From the NCBI GenBank assembly GCA_023627715.1, contig JAMAHW010000130.1, positions 1 to 64,000 of the forward strand: a DNA stretch of 64,000 nucleotides, read 5' to 3'. The notes under the pieces are model-generated. The model searched no databases, had not been told where the DNA came from, and saw only the letters and a list, made by a program, of their open reading frames with translations. Position numbers and translations under genes: made by a program. Positions 1-11,556 of this stretch are shown here, piece after piece. Position 1 is the stretch's first letter. Each line of letters opens with the position of its first letter. The DNA comes from Periconia sp. R9002 (lineage: Eukaryota; Ascomycota; Dothideomycetes; Pleosporales; Periconiaceae).

Positions 1-916
1 GGGGGGGGTTGGAGTACTTAGTTACGAGAACTTCTCATCATCATCCTTTGCGTTCCTCTGTATATATAGTGTGCATGATTAGAAAGAAGGGGGGGAGGAG
101 GGGGTTTGGTTTGGGCATTGTGCTTGAACAGCGTTTGTCAAGTTGCGAAGAGAGGCGTCAGGTGTGCGGCGTGCGTGTGATGTGTATAGTCGCGCGTTGT
201 GTGGGTGGGAGACGGGGGTGGGGATGGATGTAGAGATGAATGCATAATGTCACGGACAATGATTTCTGTGCTGCATTGTTGAAGAGACGGGAAGTAAGAG
301 GAGAGGAAAGGGGGGAAACCAACGTTGTCGAAACTACAAACTGAGACAATCGGAACAAAGAGATGGAGGACGTTCGGTTCAAGGGCGTCTTGAGTTCGAC
401 CCCCGACGTATGTATCAATATGCCTGGTGTGACTGATGTATGTAAGTCTGCCGTTTCAACGCTACACGACCTATTCTCAATGGGCAAATGAAGAGAGACA
501 ACGCTCGAGATAAGACAGGAAGATGATAAGCCTTAATACAAGCCTATTGCAATAATAATTTATTAGCAATTCGACGAGCTAAACTCCGGCACGAAAAGTA
601 GTTTTTTTCCTCCCGTGATAATATCCCCTAACAATCGAGGCTCCACTGCAACAGTCTCGATAATACTGACAGTTTCTGTTCAGTAGCCTTCCTTCAGTCT
701 GAAAAAGGACGTTTCCATCGCCCGAGCGCAATGTACAAGCCACCACGAAAATCTTGAGAGGGTTGGATGCTTTTTGTGGTGTAATGCTTTCAATACTCTT
801 TTTGTGCTCTCTTTTTGTGCTCTCTTTTTGTGTGTTGCTATTACTGGATTGATTCATAGAATTTGGTGATTGTGTATGATCCACTGACAAGGGAACATTG
901 AGTAGTCGCTCTACTC
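1..916. other. Left-edge stretch, no supported gene
   Basis: No recognisable gene. Open frames of 60-110 codons occur on both strands but have no family resemblance and biased low-complexity composition. Positions 796-832 hold a three-copy tandem of a T-rich 13-mer. If the last RPB4 intron uses the downstream of its two adjacent acceptors, the minus-strand frame down to 579 would become an RPB4 C-terminal extension; otherwise this is the RPB4 3' flank. Confidence 0.5.
796..832. repeat. Short tandem repeat (13-mer, about 3 copies)
   Basis: The unit GTGCTCTCTTTTT is repeated almost perfectly about three times. Seen directly; probably replication slippage, no function implied. Confidence 0.8.
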
Positions 917-1617
917 TTATCCAAAACGATCCTCTGTTAAAAAAACGTTAGTTCCAGTCGTTGAATGACTACGCTAGAAATCCACATACGCAATTTCTGA
1001 AGCTCCTCAAGGATGGGCTGGAGAGCCTCGTCCTCGAATTTCGGCGCAAGAGAGGGAATCAACGTCTTGGCTTCATCGGCCGAATCGGGTCCCAGCGATC
1101 CTAATGCACAGTGAGATGTGTTGTCCTGCAGATTCAGGAAGCCGTTTCCCACATACCCAGCATAGCGCGCTCGACGGGGTTGATCTGCGGGTTGGCATCA
1201 AAGATACCGCCGACAGCGTGTAGGTTGTCATTCTGCTTGTAGCGCGCAAAAACCTCGATATATTCCACAAACGCCTGAATGGACCTGTTCACACACGTAT
1301 AAGCATACGTTCATCTCCAATGTGTGGTGGAGGGTGCTTCTCGCAACGTACTGTGACTCGTTGTGCACCCGGTCGCCGCCCAGAGGATTCGTTCCCGGGT
1401 CACGCTTCCTCCTCGCAGCATGGATGGCGGTGACGACAGCGCGCGCTTCGGAAATGGAGAGTGGGTGCTCGCCTTCGAAATCACCGAGCTTGGGGTCGGC
1501 GCCTAGCTCCTCCTCCTGCTGCGCGGGCGGCTTCGGACGCGAGACCATTTTTGGGGCTCGAAACGTGGGCGGCTCGGCGGCCGGGCGAGGGGGCGCTTCT
1601 CGAGTATCTTCGTCCAT
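917..1617 (-). CDS. RPB4: RNA polymerase II subunit Rpb4
   Basis: Fourth subunit of RNA polymerase II, which with Rpb7 forms the stalk and acts in the nucleus in initiation and in mRNA export and decay. Exons on the minus strand: 1617-1352, 1284-1157, 1100-990 and 933-917, giving about 173 residues. The N-terminus is acidic and Pro-rich (MDEDTREAP). Then come a segment ending LGDFEGEHPLSISEARAV, the exon-2 segment with FARYKQNDNLHAVGGIFDANPQ, and the family signature LGPDSADEAKTLIPSL followed by an ELQ.LR end, all typical of the HRDC-like Rpb4 fold. The start is the ATG at 1617; the open frame extends upstream to 1722 but that part does not look like Rpb4. The last intron (989-934, donor GTATGT, branch CTAAC) has two acceptors 2 nt apart, so the final residues are uncertain; reading through instead gives a stop at 937. 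Confidence 0.88.
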
Positions 1618-3423
1618 GGTGAAGAATGGGTTATGGCGGTGGTGACAAAGGCGGGCGAGGGACGGTAGAAGTAGAGGTCTTTGTCGGCGCAACCTGCCCG
1701 TTTCTAGATCTCGGTATGCCAAGATAAATCACGTGACCCTGAACCACAGATACACTCCAGGGCTATACGTCCAGAGTGGTTTACTGTACCTTCACCCTTG
1801 ATCACATAGATACTTAGTCTGTCACCTCTGCCTACATACAGAGGGGGTGGCACAGCGGGAGGTTATATATCGGGTAACTAGTGTACCAGCCGTTATTCAC
1901 AAATCAGATACTATACTAGACATACTACGTGGGTCGTAGAGCTACTAATTTATAGAACTCATTAGTCTTCCTGATATGTGACTTCCCGGCGTGTCACCCC
2001 TCTGTACATAGGTACCTAGCTAGCTATACGGTACATGTATGTTTAGCGTGTAGGTGTGTATGTAGTGGTCGTGAACCAGTATACGCAACTGCGTGATACT
2101 TCCCAGTCCAAGGCGCGCATTGCGCAGTTTTTCCCTGCAAGTAAGTCTGAATTGCGATGATCATCAGCCGTGAGCACTAGTACGGTTAGGGAGAATGAAG
2201 AGTCGGCCGCTCATGGTTCTTTGTTACAAAAGTACCTAGGTGGGTAGGTATGTAGTCATGTGCAAAGGATTGAGAATATTGAAGAGATGAAAGGGGTTGT
2301 GGAGGAATGGAACATGATGATATGTAACCATCAGCCGTATTGGTTTGTATGATTAGAGTTGGTAAACTAGCCCAATGAGATGCAACCGATACTGCAGGTC
2401 ATCCAACGTCGCACATTAGCTTGTTCAGCGAGTGCTGGTACTGTTCCTGTGAAAGGCAGCCTGTGCCAGGTGGGCTGGCAATTTGACAATGTGCCTAAAT
2501 AAAGTAGCACTCCTTGGTTACTTCAGCTGCTGATGAAGCTCTGTGCACCTACGTAATGAATGAATCGAGCTTGTGCATGTACATAGTATAGGGTAGGTAT
2601 TCAGATCTTTACTGCTGCCTGGTATAGAACATGCTATTTTATGTTATGATTGTGTACTCTGCTAATATTAAATCACAGCGACCTATAGCTCAGCGACTTT
2701 GTTATGCAACTACTAATGAGTAGTAGATCGTCGTCCCGTCCTCTTTTAATTTGCCCGCAACCACGAATCCGGACTAGCGCGAAGCCCTGTGCCCAAGCCT
2801 CATTGTACCTCCGCACTCTACTCCCTCACCACCACGCTCACGCTCACGTTCACGCCCTCCTCCCGTTACTGCCACGATTGCTTTTCAGGCGTCTCCCATT
2901 TCCCTCGACGGCTCGAGCTCCCCAGACGAGCATCCAGCCGGTGCTGGCCCGTTACTGTCCATCGCCGGCTCATCTGGCTGTGTTTCAGCCGCTGTTTAGG
3001 GCTTTCATTCACGACCCCCCGACTTCAATACCCGCGAGCCGTGCCCTCACGACTCGACCCTCGGTCCTCTTGCTTGCGACGTATGCCACCGACTGCGCTT
3101 TCTGCCGCCCGTGCGAATCTTCCGGACGGCCAACCTGTCGCTTTGCATATAGCTGTGCTTCACCGCCGCGCAAGGAGCCCTCGCCAACACATATCCCCAC
3201 CCCGTACCCCTGCGCCCCTCCAGCTACCTCCACCATCCTCTGATATCATTGCTTCGAGTTGCGCCCTGCTCTCTCCCACGGCATCGTGTTTTGGATCTTT
3301 CGACTCTTGCAGGCGCCGGCAGCCTCTCCGGTGGATTCGTACTGGTCCCTTCGTCGCTCCTATCCCCGGAACACTCAAATCCTGCACGGCATACATACAG
3401 CTTAGCGCTGGCACACCTCTGAT
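1618..3423. other. Divergent intergenic region RPB4-LRG1
   Basis: Shared upstream region of RPB4 and LRG1. It contains a MITE-like element (1839-2004). From about 2750 to 3420 it is C-rich and depleted of G on the plus strand, as expected for a long fungal 5' leader; the long open frames there (2704-3243, 2789-3427) are Pro/Ser/Arg-rich artefacts of that composition. Confidence 0.6.
1839..2004. mobile_element. MITE-like element, copy 1
   Basis: A 166-bp non-coding element with imperfect terminal inverted repeats of about 45 bp. It begins CAGAGGGGGTGGCAC and ends GTGTCACCCCTCTG. It is flanked on both sides by TACATA (1833-1838 and 2005-2010), so the target duplication is TA or up to TACATA, as for Tc1/mariner-derived MITEs. 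A second copy lies at 48696-48860 with a shared interior (CTAGTGTACCAGSCGTTATTC). Immediately left, 1819-1838 resembles another right terminus, suggesting a nested or duplicated end. No transposase is encoded. Confidence 0.8.
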
Positions 3424-6400
3424 ATGAGCACTCCCGCGGAGGGGCAGCCTTCTCTGGGAGGCCATGGAGCACCGCCGCCCCAAGGCTTCGACCCGCGTAG
3501 TAATGGCCTACAACGAGCACCCACCAACCCGTACGACATGTCAAGCGCGCAGAATTTGTCCCCTCCGAGAAACACAGGCCCGCCAACACGGTCCCTGACC
3601 GATCCTACCGAGCAACCACCCCAAGACCAGCCGCGTGAAAAGACTCGACGGAGTAAGACCTGCGGCAAGTGTGGCGAAGGCTTGACCGGCCAATTTGTTC
3701 GCGCTCTGGGCGATACTTATCATCTGGAATGCTTCACCTGTCACGTAAGTGTGCCTTTCGCCTCACAATGCCCAATGCTAACCAGACATACAGGACTGTG
3801 GCAAGATTGTTGCTTCCAAGTTTTTCCCAGTGCCTGAGAAGCCCCCTGGACAGTACCCTCTATGTGAAACCGATTATTTTCGACGATTAGACTTGCTTTG
3901 TTTTGACTGCGGTCAAGCACTTCGAGGATCATACATCACGGCCTTGGATCGGAAGTACCATATTGAGCATTTCACCTGTTCCGTCTGTCCCACGGTATTT
4001 GGCGCTTCGGACAGCTACTATGAGCACGAAGGCAGCGTTTACTGTCATTACCACTATTCAACCAAGTTCGCACAGAGGTGTAATGGCTGCCAAACATCCA
4101 TTCTTAAACAGTTTGTGGAGATTTTTCGCAATGGGCAGAATCAACATTGGCATCCAGAATGCTACATGATCCACAAGTATTGGAACGTGCGGTTACACTC
4201 CACCGGCCAACCTGTGCTCCAGACGCCTCAACATTCAGATGCCGATGCGCCAGATGATGTTCGCGAGAGAGTTCGCAAGCAGGAGGAGGAGATCGAGGCC
4301 AAGGTCAATTGGATTTGGAAAACTCTGTCAGCGTTTGAAGAGAAATCGGCCACGTGCATATCCGATATGCTTCTGCACGTCAGCAATGGGGCTTACGTAG
4401 ATGGCGTCATGGCAGCTAAGAAGTTCATCGTTCATGTTGAACTTTTGTTCAATTCTGCAGACGACCTTGATGCCCAACTAGTGGCCAAGACACCAAAGGG
4501 TCTTACATATTCTCGCGAGGCAAAACTGCTTTGCAAGAAGGTGGTGGCCTTTTTTGCACTCTTGACCCAGTCGCAAGGGACAGGAGTGCGACGACTTGGC
4601 GTTACGCAGGAGCTGTTATCACTCGTCACTGGCCTTGCTCATTACCTCAAGTTACTCATTCGTATCTGCCTCCAGGGTGCATTGAAGTTGGAGCGTGAAA
4701 CGAAAAGCGCAATCGGCTTGACCAACTTCCTTGCTCAAGTCAATGCTCTGGATCAACGACTAGAACATGAAGCCCAGATCGATCAAGCAGCCGAGGCTGC
4801 CGTACTTGTTCCCCGATCAGCTGATGCCTGTCCAATGTGTGATACTCAAGTCGAAGACAAGTGCTTACACATGAACAACATGTCCTTCAATTATGGCTGC
4901 ATGATTTGTCGCGGATGCAGTGCCGATCTACGGAGCGATTTCAAAAATGCGTACTGGAGCAAGTCTCAGCTCAAAGTGTTTTGTCCTGCGTGTGCTGCTG
5001 CACAACCGGATGCTGAGAATGGTTTCGAGTCGGTAACCAAACTCCGACAGTATGTGCACCTCTTAAAGGTCGCCCATGCTCGCTTGATGGCAACGTTGCG
5101 TTCAAGCGGTGCATTACCGCACACTTCAGGTATGTCAATCTTTATCATTACAGACCGTTGTAAACCGACAAGCCAATCTCTTGACACCACGCCTAGGCAT
5201 TACGCCACGACGTAGAAAAACCCGCAGTTCCCGCTAATAATGATATTCTTTAGATGATCCAAATCTAGCTGCTTACGATTCCTCCGAAGGACACCGCCTG
5301 GGCGATGCCAGTGCTGATCTCCACCCTACTCACCTGCGCCAGGATACCCGTTCGAAATCGTTCGGAGGGCAATCATCCAATGAAGCTCTAAATAACTCGA
5401 ATGCAAACTATGAGCAGTCAATGACCGACATAAAGCGTCTCCGCTCAACGCGATTGGACAAACATCTTTCCCAAACGATGAAACGTGCCCGTGCATCAAG
5501 AATCATAGATGGCCCGGAAGCTGTACAAGCGGGGGGAGATTCTTCCATGAAAGGCGGCATGCAAATTGTTCAGGAACGGGAGTCGCCAGGAGATATCGAC
5601 ACCACTACGCTTGCTGTGAATTCTTTAGCATTGGACGACATCGCTCGTATGGCTGCCCTCGAGCAACAACGAGAGCAGCGACCAAACGCTTTCCGCGCAG
5701 GCGGTAGTGCTTTACTTGGGCAAGACCAGGCCAGGCTCCGGAATGGGCATCGTCGAGACTTTTCGGGGGGGCAAAATAATTCACGGCAACGCACTTACTT
5801 TTCCGAGCTTTCCCCACTCGAGTACTTCAAGCTGAAGGGACTTGCCGTACTTCAGCTCGGTCTTCTTCTTGACGATACTCAGTACAACCAAGGCGAGTTA
5901 CTTGATCTTATTGAGACAAAGCGAACAAATTTCTGGGGCAAGATTGGTTTCGGGAAAAAGGATAAGAATAAGCCAAAGAAACCCGGTCCATCCGAGAAGC
6001 CTGTATCCGAGAGGGCCACCTTCAGACAATCTCTCGAGCTTCTTGTAGAGAAATACGGGGCCGAATCAACGGATGGGGTTGGCCCAGGTACCCTAAAGGT
6101 TCCGGCATTGCTTCAAGATTCTGTAACGGCGATGAGAAATATGGATATGTCCGTGGAGGGAATTTTCCGCAAGAACAGTAATCTGAAAGTTCTTCGAGAG
6201 CTTGAAGAAGAGATTGACGCCAAAGGAGTTGAATCAGTCGACCTCAGCTCAAAGAGCCCTGTCATGTTAGCCAATCTGCTCAGCAGGTTTCTCCGGTTTA
6301 TGCCAGACCCAGTTCTGACATTGAAACTCTATCGCCTCTTTATGGTCGCCAAGGGTAAGTGGGCATAGCAAGGATATTCATGTTTGACTGACATAGCTAG

Positions 6401-7166
6401 ATATCGAGGACGACGCGCTGCGGAAGAAGGTTTTGCATCTAGTATGCTGTTTGTTACCAAAAGCTCACCGTGACACTATGGAGGTGCTGTTCTGCTTTTT
6501 GAACTGGGTTTCTTCATTCCATACCGTTGACGAAGAAGCGGGCAACAAAATGGATACGTGGAATATATCCACCGTCATGGCTCCGAACATTCTTCGAGAG
6601 AACAACGAAAAGCATATGAAGAGCGTTGATCAAGGTGCTGTCAGGGTGGTTTTCGAGCTGATTGAAAATAACGATGAGTTCTGCGAAGTGAGTTATTCTT
6701 GTCCCAAATGAACCAGCGTAATGCTAACGTAGCCCAGGTGCCTGAAGAGATCGTTGAGCTTCTGAATGATGACAGTTCGCCAGAACTAACACCGAAAGAG
6801 ATTATGCGCCAATGGGAGCAACGTGGCAAAAACCCAGTTATAGCGACACCAGGTGTCTCTCCTCGTAACCCAGGCGGAACATCCTCGCGAAAAGATCAAC
6901 GCAACGCTCCACACATTACACAAGCCGATCACAACCCTCAAGCATATTCTGGAGAATCTTCACTACGTCAGATCCCCCCGCATGGCCCATCATCGAACAA
7001 TCATGGCACACCACCACACCACGATCTTGGCACGCCAAATCTACCATACAGCCAGCATCCACCAGGATCTACAGAGAGCCATCGCACCGGGTCACCTCAC
7101 CGCCATAGCTATCGTTCACCTGCATATCCCAAGCCTACACAGCTCAGTACTGCTGGTGCAGGTTGA
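3424..7166 (+). CDS. LRG1: LIM domain RhoGAP, Lrg1 type
   Basis: GTPase-activating protein for Rho1-type GTPases, acting at growth sites and septa on wall synthesis and polarity (known role of Lrg1/LRG-1). Exons 3424-3744, 3794-5129, 5254-6354, 6401-6687 and 6738-7166 give 1157 residues. After a Pro-rich N-terminus come LIM1 (about 79-137, CGKCGEGLTGQF), LIM2 (140-200, CFDCGQALRGSY) and a shortened LIM3 (202-245, CNGCQ...HWHPEC). A fourth zinc-binding module lies at about 452-510 (CPMCD...CMICRGC...CPAC). The RhoGAP domain is at about 805-1010, with the arginine-finger motif GIFRKNSNLKVLREL and NLLSRFLRFMPDPVL and an intact MAPN motif. The Ser/Pro/His-rich tail is probably disordered. The start is the first ATG of the frame, after a C-rich leader. 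All introns have GT..AG ends and keep the frame. The alternative Rga1/Rga2 assignment is less likely given the LIM number. Confidence 0.93.
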
Positions 7167-9512
7167 GCGTCACCCCGTACATTGTTCAAACAGGAGTATT
7201 CAAGGCGTTGGTCTCTTTTTTTCATTCCGGCAAAATCGCAAAACGATACCATATGAGCGCAGATACCACATTGTTTGTCAGCAGAAAATGGACTTTTACG
7301 ACCCGTTCTCTCGGATTAATTCCGAGAGCATGGACTAACGATTTGAATTGGGTTTTGCTGTTCATGGGCTCTCTTGGCAGCAAGCCGGACGGTCGCACCT
7401 GCGGCATTTTGAAATGGCGTTCTGGGTAAGTCCAATATTTGCATTGCGTTTTTGACATGTACCCCCTTTGTTGCCATTTGTGGGGAGGTGCGTATTCCAA
7501 TCTCGAGCCAGAGATTTACTGTCACACTCAGCGAAAGGAAGCGAGATGAAGGCGTGTGTACGTTGTGAGGATGGAAAAGATGCATACGCCGTAAGGTCTA
7601 TGCGCAAAGGGTCGTTTGTTTTGAAATAAATTTAGCATTTTGGTGCGGCATGATACTGCTTTTGCTTGCTTGGAAGCGAGCGAGACTTTTTTCTTCTTTC
7701 TCTCGAGCTTTGTCCATGTCTTTTATCTTTCTGGTTTGGCTGGCTCCGTCGCACGACTTTTTGGAGAGCGAGATTGCCTACAGTGGTCATGTAATGAACG
7801 CCTGGTCTTGAGAGGAGGGGGAAGTGTGGAAAATAGCGGCATGACCGAAAGGTGTGTTTTTTTTTTGGAAAAGAAATCAATGTTCATATTGAGAGACGGT
7901 AAAAAAATTCTTTGATTCTTTAACAAATTCTGTCTTGCCGTGTGTCCTCGAATCATGAAATGTAGATCAATCATCACATACTAATTTTGCCCCCTGAGTA
8001 TGTCCTGGAATCATGTGTTGCAATTGTGTAGAACTTCATTGTAATATATACCCGTCCCAAGGTTCCCCCCCCCCCTTTTTGATTTGTGAAAGCAATCGTC
8101 ACGTAGTTCGAATTAGGCCAAACGAATCACCCCACGATGAAAGTTCAAAATTCGATCATTCGTCCTGGAAAATCTATACGTATCTCTCTCTCTCTACACT
8201 ACAAAACCCCATCCTTGTCGAGTACGTATGAAGTCGTCAGTACCGGTTTCGGCTGGTTTTGGAATAGGGGCATCAAACTGCACTTTCTGCTCCTTAAAAA
8301 CTGTTAAACAGCCTCTCGATGTGCCCTTTCCTATGTAGGTTGTCAAAAGTTCATACAGTCTTTATTTTCAATATGCGGCCGATCCTTTATCTTTTTTTTT
8401 TTTAGAAAAATATGTTACACGCTAGGTACACGTATACTTGCAACTCCCTTGGCTGTATGTATGTAACTTTGTTTCTGCAATATAGGCATGGCCAATAGCC
8501 CTCCCACTTATCGTATATGCTAGATGGTGTTATGCACGATGCAAACGCCTTAAGGAAGCTTCTAGCCTGACCTATGAATGATTGGGGTATTGCATTCGGT
8601 ATCGCACCTGACAAAAAAATGGGTACAGAATTTTCAATGTAAAAGGAGACTTGGGGAGTGTAATCATGGTGTGAGGATTCTAGGAAGTGGATTAGGCGGC
8701 TCTTTGGAGAGACAGTATTTGGACAACGAGCTAATGACGCTTATTAGTGTGGTGTTTGACCACATTGAAGAGGTTGGAGGTTGTAAGGTTATTGAAATTA
8801 TAAGATGTGGTAATTGAAGGATCTCACGAAATGCTGGCTGGTTGGATAGTGGAACGAGGAAATTTAGGCTTGGGTTAATTGTCGTTTTTCAGCGGGAGAC
8901 CACACGGAGTGGCATTTTGAGACACGGATACTGTGATGTAATATTCTTCCTTGGGTTCAACCATCTTTGTCTTTGCGATAGATGTACGTATGGTATGGGC
9001 TAGGTCCTGATATTGGAATCTTGAGTGGTAATAGCGGACTATGAATGCACTACGCATTAAGCAACGTCTCAAATAGAATCCAGCCGCCGTCCGAACCTCG
9101 AAAATCACCGTTCCGAACCTCGGGATAGATATCCTCTTCTACAATTTGTTGATCGTGGGCTTTTTATTCGCTTCTGCATGATGTCGTGTTTATCAACGTT
9201 GTTATCTCGGATAATTGGTGTGGCTTGACATGGTAGCTATGGCGTTATGCTGCCAAGTTATGCCGCCATTGCCACATCCCGTGATGATTCTATAGTGTAA
9301 TTCGTTCACGATCATGTGGGGTCAGCTGAAAGTAGTAACGGTACTTTTTTTCTGTACACGAGGATGGACAAAATAACTGGATGCGTGCTTGGTGGGGGAG
9401 ATGGTAACATTGTACGCGTGGGTCGGGACGTGAAGTAGCGATGTAGTTGCAGATATGGTCGCGTGATTGAAGGGATTTAAAGAAGAACAACGTTGGAATA
9501 TCGTTTTAGTGA
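7167..9512. other. Intergenic region LRG1-dioxygenase
   Basis: About 2.3 kb with no gene I can support. It contains the LRG1 3' UTR, an 11-C run (8065-8075), a short TC run near 8180 and several A/T runs. Small open frames on both strands (for example 8875-9108 minus) show no family features. Confidence 0.55.
8065..8075 (+). repeat. Homopolymer C run
   Basis: Eleven consecutive C followed by five T. Prone to length error in sequencing. Confidence 0.9.
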
Positions 9513-10670
9513 ATGCTAACTTTGGAGGAGTTTCGTGCACAGAGTAATTCGACCGCAATGAGCTTGGACAAGATAAATGGGTTTAAGGTTACGGAATACG
9601 CCCCGGCGATATATCTGGGGGAACCGTATCCCTCTCAAACTATCTTTCCATTATCGTTAAAGCCATCGACTGAGCCCTCCGAAACCCAGACCCCATCTCT
9701 TCCGACACTTCTGTCGAACATTCGAAGTCTGGCCTTGAATGGAGAAATCCGCAGACTGCTGGACAAACACAGTGCAATCTACTTTTCAGATATGAATCTA
9801 GCAGACGCAAATGAGTTCTCGCAATTCGTCCACGCTTTCGGATTCGTGCCTCACGAAGACATTGGGAATCCAGTCCGACGAACAGTCTTGGCCACTAATG
9901 TGGCGACGGCGAACGAAGGGCCCAATACGCAGCCTGTTTATCCACACAACGAATTTGGACTGAGCCCTCATTATCCCGCCTACGTATTCTTCTTCTGCGC
10001 CTCTGCGCCCGAGACAGGCGGCGAAACACCCATCAACAATTCCATCGTGCTGTACCACGAGCTGCGGAAACAATATCCAGAGTTTATCAAGACTCTCGAG
10101 GAGAAGGGTGTCAAGTACCAGCTTACATACTACAACAGGCCAAGAGACCAGGTCGAATCTCCAGGAAACTCAATTCTCCAAGCATACGGACAACACGTAC
10201 TCGATGAAGACGACACCGAGACTGCGCGCGCAAAGATCGAGAAGGAAATCAGGCGTCTGCCGACCGCGACTTGGGAATGGATAAACCAGTCTCCGTCCGA
10301 GAATGCTTTGGGTGACCTAAGGGTTTGGCAAGTGCTCCCTGCCATTCGTCCACATACGAGGACTGGTGCGCCCGCCTTTTTCAACAACGCCGTATCACGC
10401 TTTCTCAATGCCGTGGACGCGCAAACATTAGAACCACCTCATCTCAACAAAGAGGGCAAGTACCAACCGCCTGCTTTCTACGGCGACGGGAGTTTGATTG
10501 ACCGGAAGTACTTTGATGCTGCTGTGGAAATCATCGACAGGACGCGAGCGCTGGTGACGTGGAAAAAAAGCGATGTGTTACTGTTGGACAACCATGCGGT
10601 ACAGCACGGAAGAGAGCCTTGGACGGGAGACAGAAGATTGCTGGCCAGTCTCTGGGACGACGTCAAATAA
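9513..10670 (+). CDS. TauD/TfdA-family Fe(II)/2-oxoglutarate dioxygenase
   Basis: Predicted non-haem iron oxygenase coupling 2-oxoglutarate decarboxylation to oxidation of an unknown small substrate. A single exon gives 385 residues (370 if the ATG at 9558 is used; the two starts cannot be separated here). The metal-binding facial triad is visible: HNEFG (His145 and Glu147; Glu in place of the commoner Asp) and the distal histidine in AVQHGREPW (about 365) with the Arg two residues later. PETGGETPI follows the first pair, as in TauD/clavaminate-synthase-like proteins. No signal peptide, so probably cytosolic. It lies 886 bp upstream of a short-chain dehydrogenase on the same strand, and the two could serve one oxidative pathway, which is inference only. 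The substrate cannot be told from sequence. Confidence 0.9.
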   Translation: MLTLEEFRAQSNSTAMSLDKINGFKVTEYAPAIYLGEPYPSQTIFPLSLKPSTEPSETQTPSLPTLLSNIRSLALNGEIRRLLDKHSAIYFSDMNLADANEFSQFVHAFGFVPHEDIGNPVRRTVLATNVATANEGPNTQPVYPHNEFGLSPHYPAYVFFFCASAPETGGETPINNSIVLYHELRKQYPEFIKTLEEKGVKYQLTYYNRPRDQVESPGNSILQAYGQHVLDEDDTETARAKIEKEIRRLPTATWEWINQSPSENALGDLRVWQVLPAIRPHTRTGAPAFFNNAVSRFLNAVDAQTLEPPHLNKEGKYQPPAFYGDGSLIDRKYFDAAVEIIDRTRALVTWKKSDVLLLDNHAVQHGREPWTGDRRLLASLWDDVK

Positions 10671-11204
10671 ACAAAAAGCAAAACTCCATCCCCTATCGCC
10701 GGAGCAAACATCTCCAAGGAAATAGGGAAGGTGTACGCAGGTTTAAACCCGAGTCCGAATTTTGTGATAGCGCCGCAGAAGATCAGGTAATCATCAGTCC
10801 GACCGGATAGATCAACGGGTCGGATCGAGGATTGGGCAGCGAAGCGGTGCAATTGGTGCCGAAGCGAGGTTTACACGGTACAGGCAAATGCGAGTCATGG
10901 CATGCTTAGTGCTGCATGTCATTGCGATCGTGAATGATAATTGCGGATTGATTTTCTGATCCCTTGGTGTTCTTCTACAGCACTCCCACATCATTCTTAT
11001 GCAGTACAGGACAGACCAGGTCTGAGCGGGCGTGACGTATTAGCAGTTGGTTGATAGGCTGCCTCATACGACTATGGCTGCAGTTGTTAGAGAGGGATGG
11101 CATAGCAGATCGTGATGGTTCGCGTCTCTAGTGTACCGTAGAAGAATTACTAATAAAGAGAGCAAAATCCGAGGGCCTAATTCCTTAATCGTTCAAGACC
11201 CGAA

Positions 11205-11224
11205 GTGTCACCCCCCTGTACATA
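11205..11224. mobile_element. Possible MITE terminus (fragment)
   Basis: GTGTCACCCCCCTGTACATA matches the right end plus TACATA flank of the MITE at 1839-2004 with one difference. The stretch before it (from about 11130, with CTAGTGTACC) shares only a short interior word. Either a deleted copy or a chance resemblance. Confidence 0.4.
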
Positions 11225-11421
11225 CAGCGTCGAGATCGAACAATGTACAGTTACGGTGCGCACTTCGTCCGCGTCGACTCTCGTGCGTATCGACGTCACC
11301 AATGTTGCTTGGTTTGATTAACTAAACCAAACGTCTGTTTGCCCAACTAGGTACACTACGACCGGCAGAAATATTGTTACGACCGAATTGCTAGTTAGCT
11401 ATGTGGGGTTTTGTTATCAAG

Positions 11422-11428
11422 TATAAAG
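11422..11428 (+). promoter_or_regulatory. TATA-like box of the SDR gene
   Basis: TATAAAG 129 bp before the SDR ATG, a normal distance for a fungal TATA box with a short leader. Confidence 0.4.
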
Positions 11429-11556
11429 GGTCTGTAGAATCTAGGTCCCAAGTTTTGTTCGACACATTGATACCATAACAATTCTGTTTGCATCGAAAAG
11501 CAGTCCAAAACACTTTCTAGCGTACACATTTGTTCGATTTTCAATATCATCTCACA

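Larger units (their letters stand above)
10671..11556. other. Intergenic region dioxygenase-SDR
   Basis: No gene seen. It holds the dioxygenase 3' flank, a fragment resembling a MITE end (11205-11224), and the SDR promoter with a TATA-like TATAAAG at 11422. Confidence 0.6.

Noticed and set aside
360..405. tRNA-like word GAGTTCGACCCCC
   Set aside because: No cloverleaf can be built around it.
2704..3427. Two open frames of 179 and 212 codons upstream of LRG1
   Set aside because: C-rich leader with Pro/Ser/Arg low complexity in every frame; no family features.
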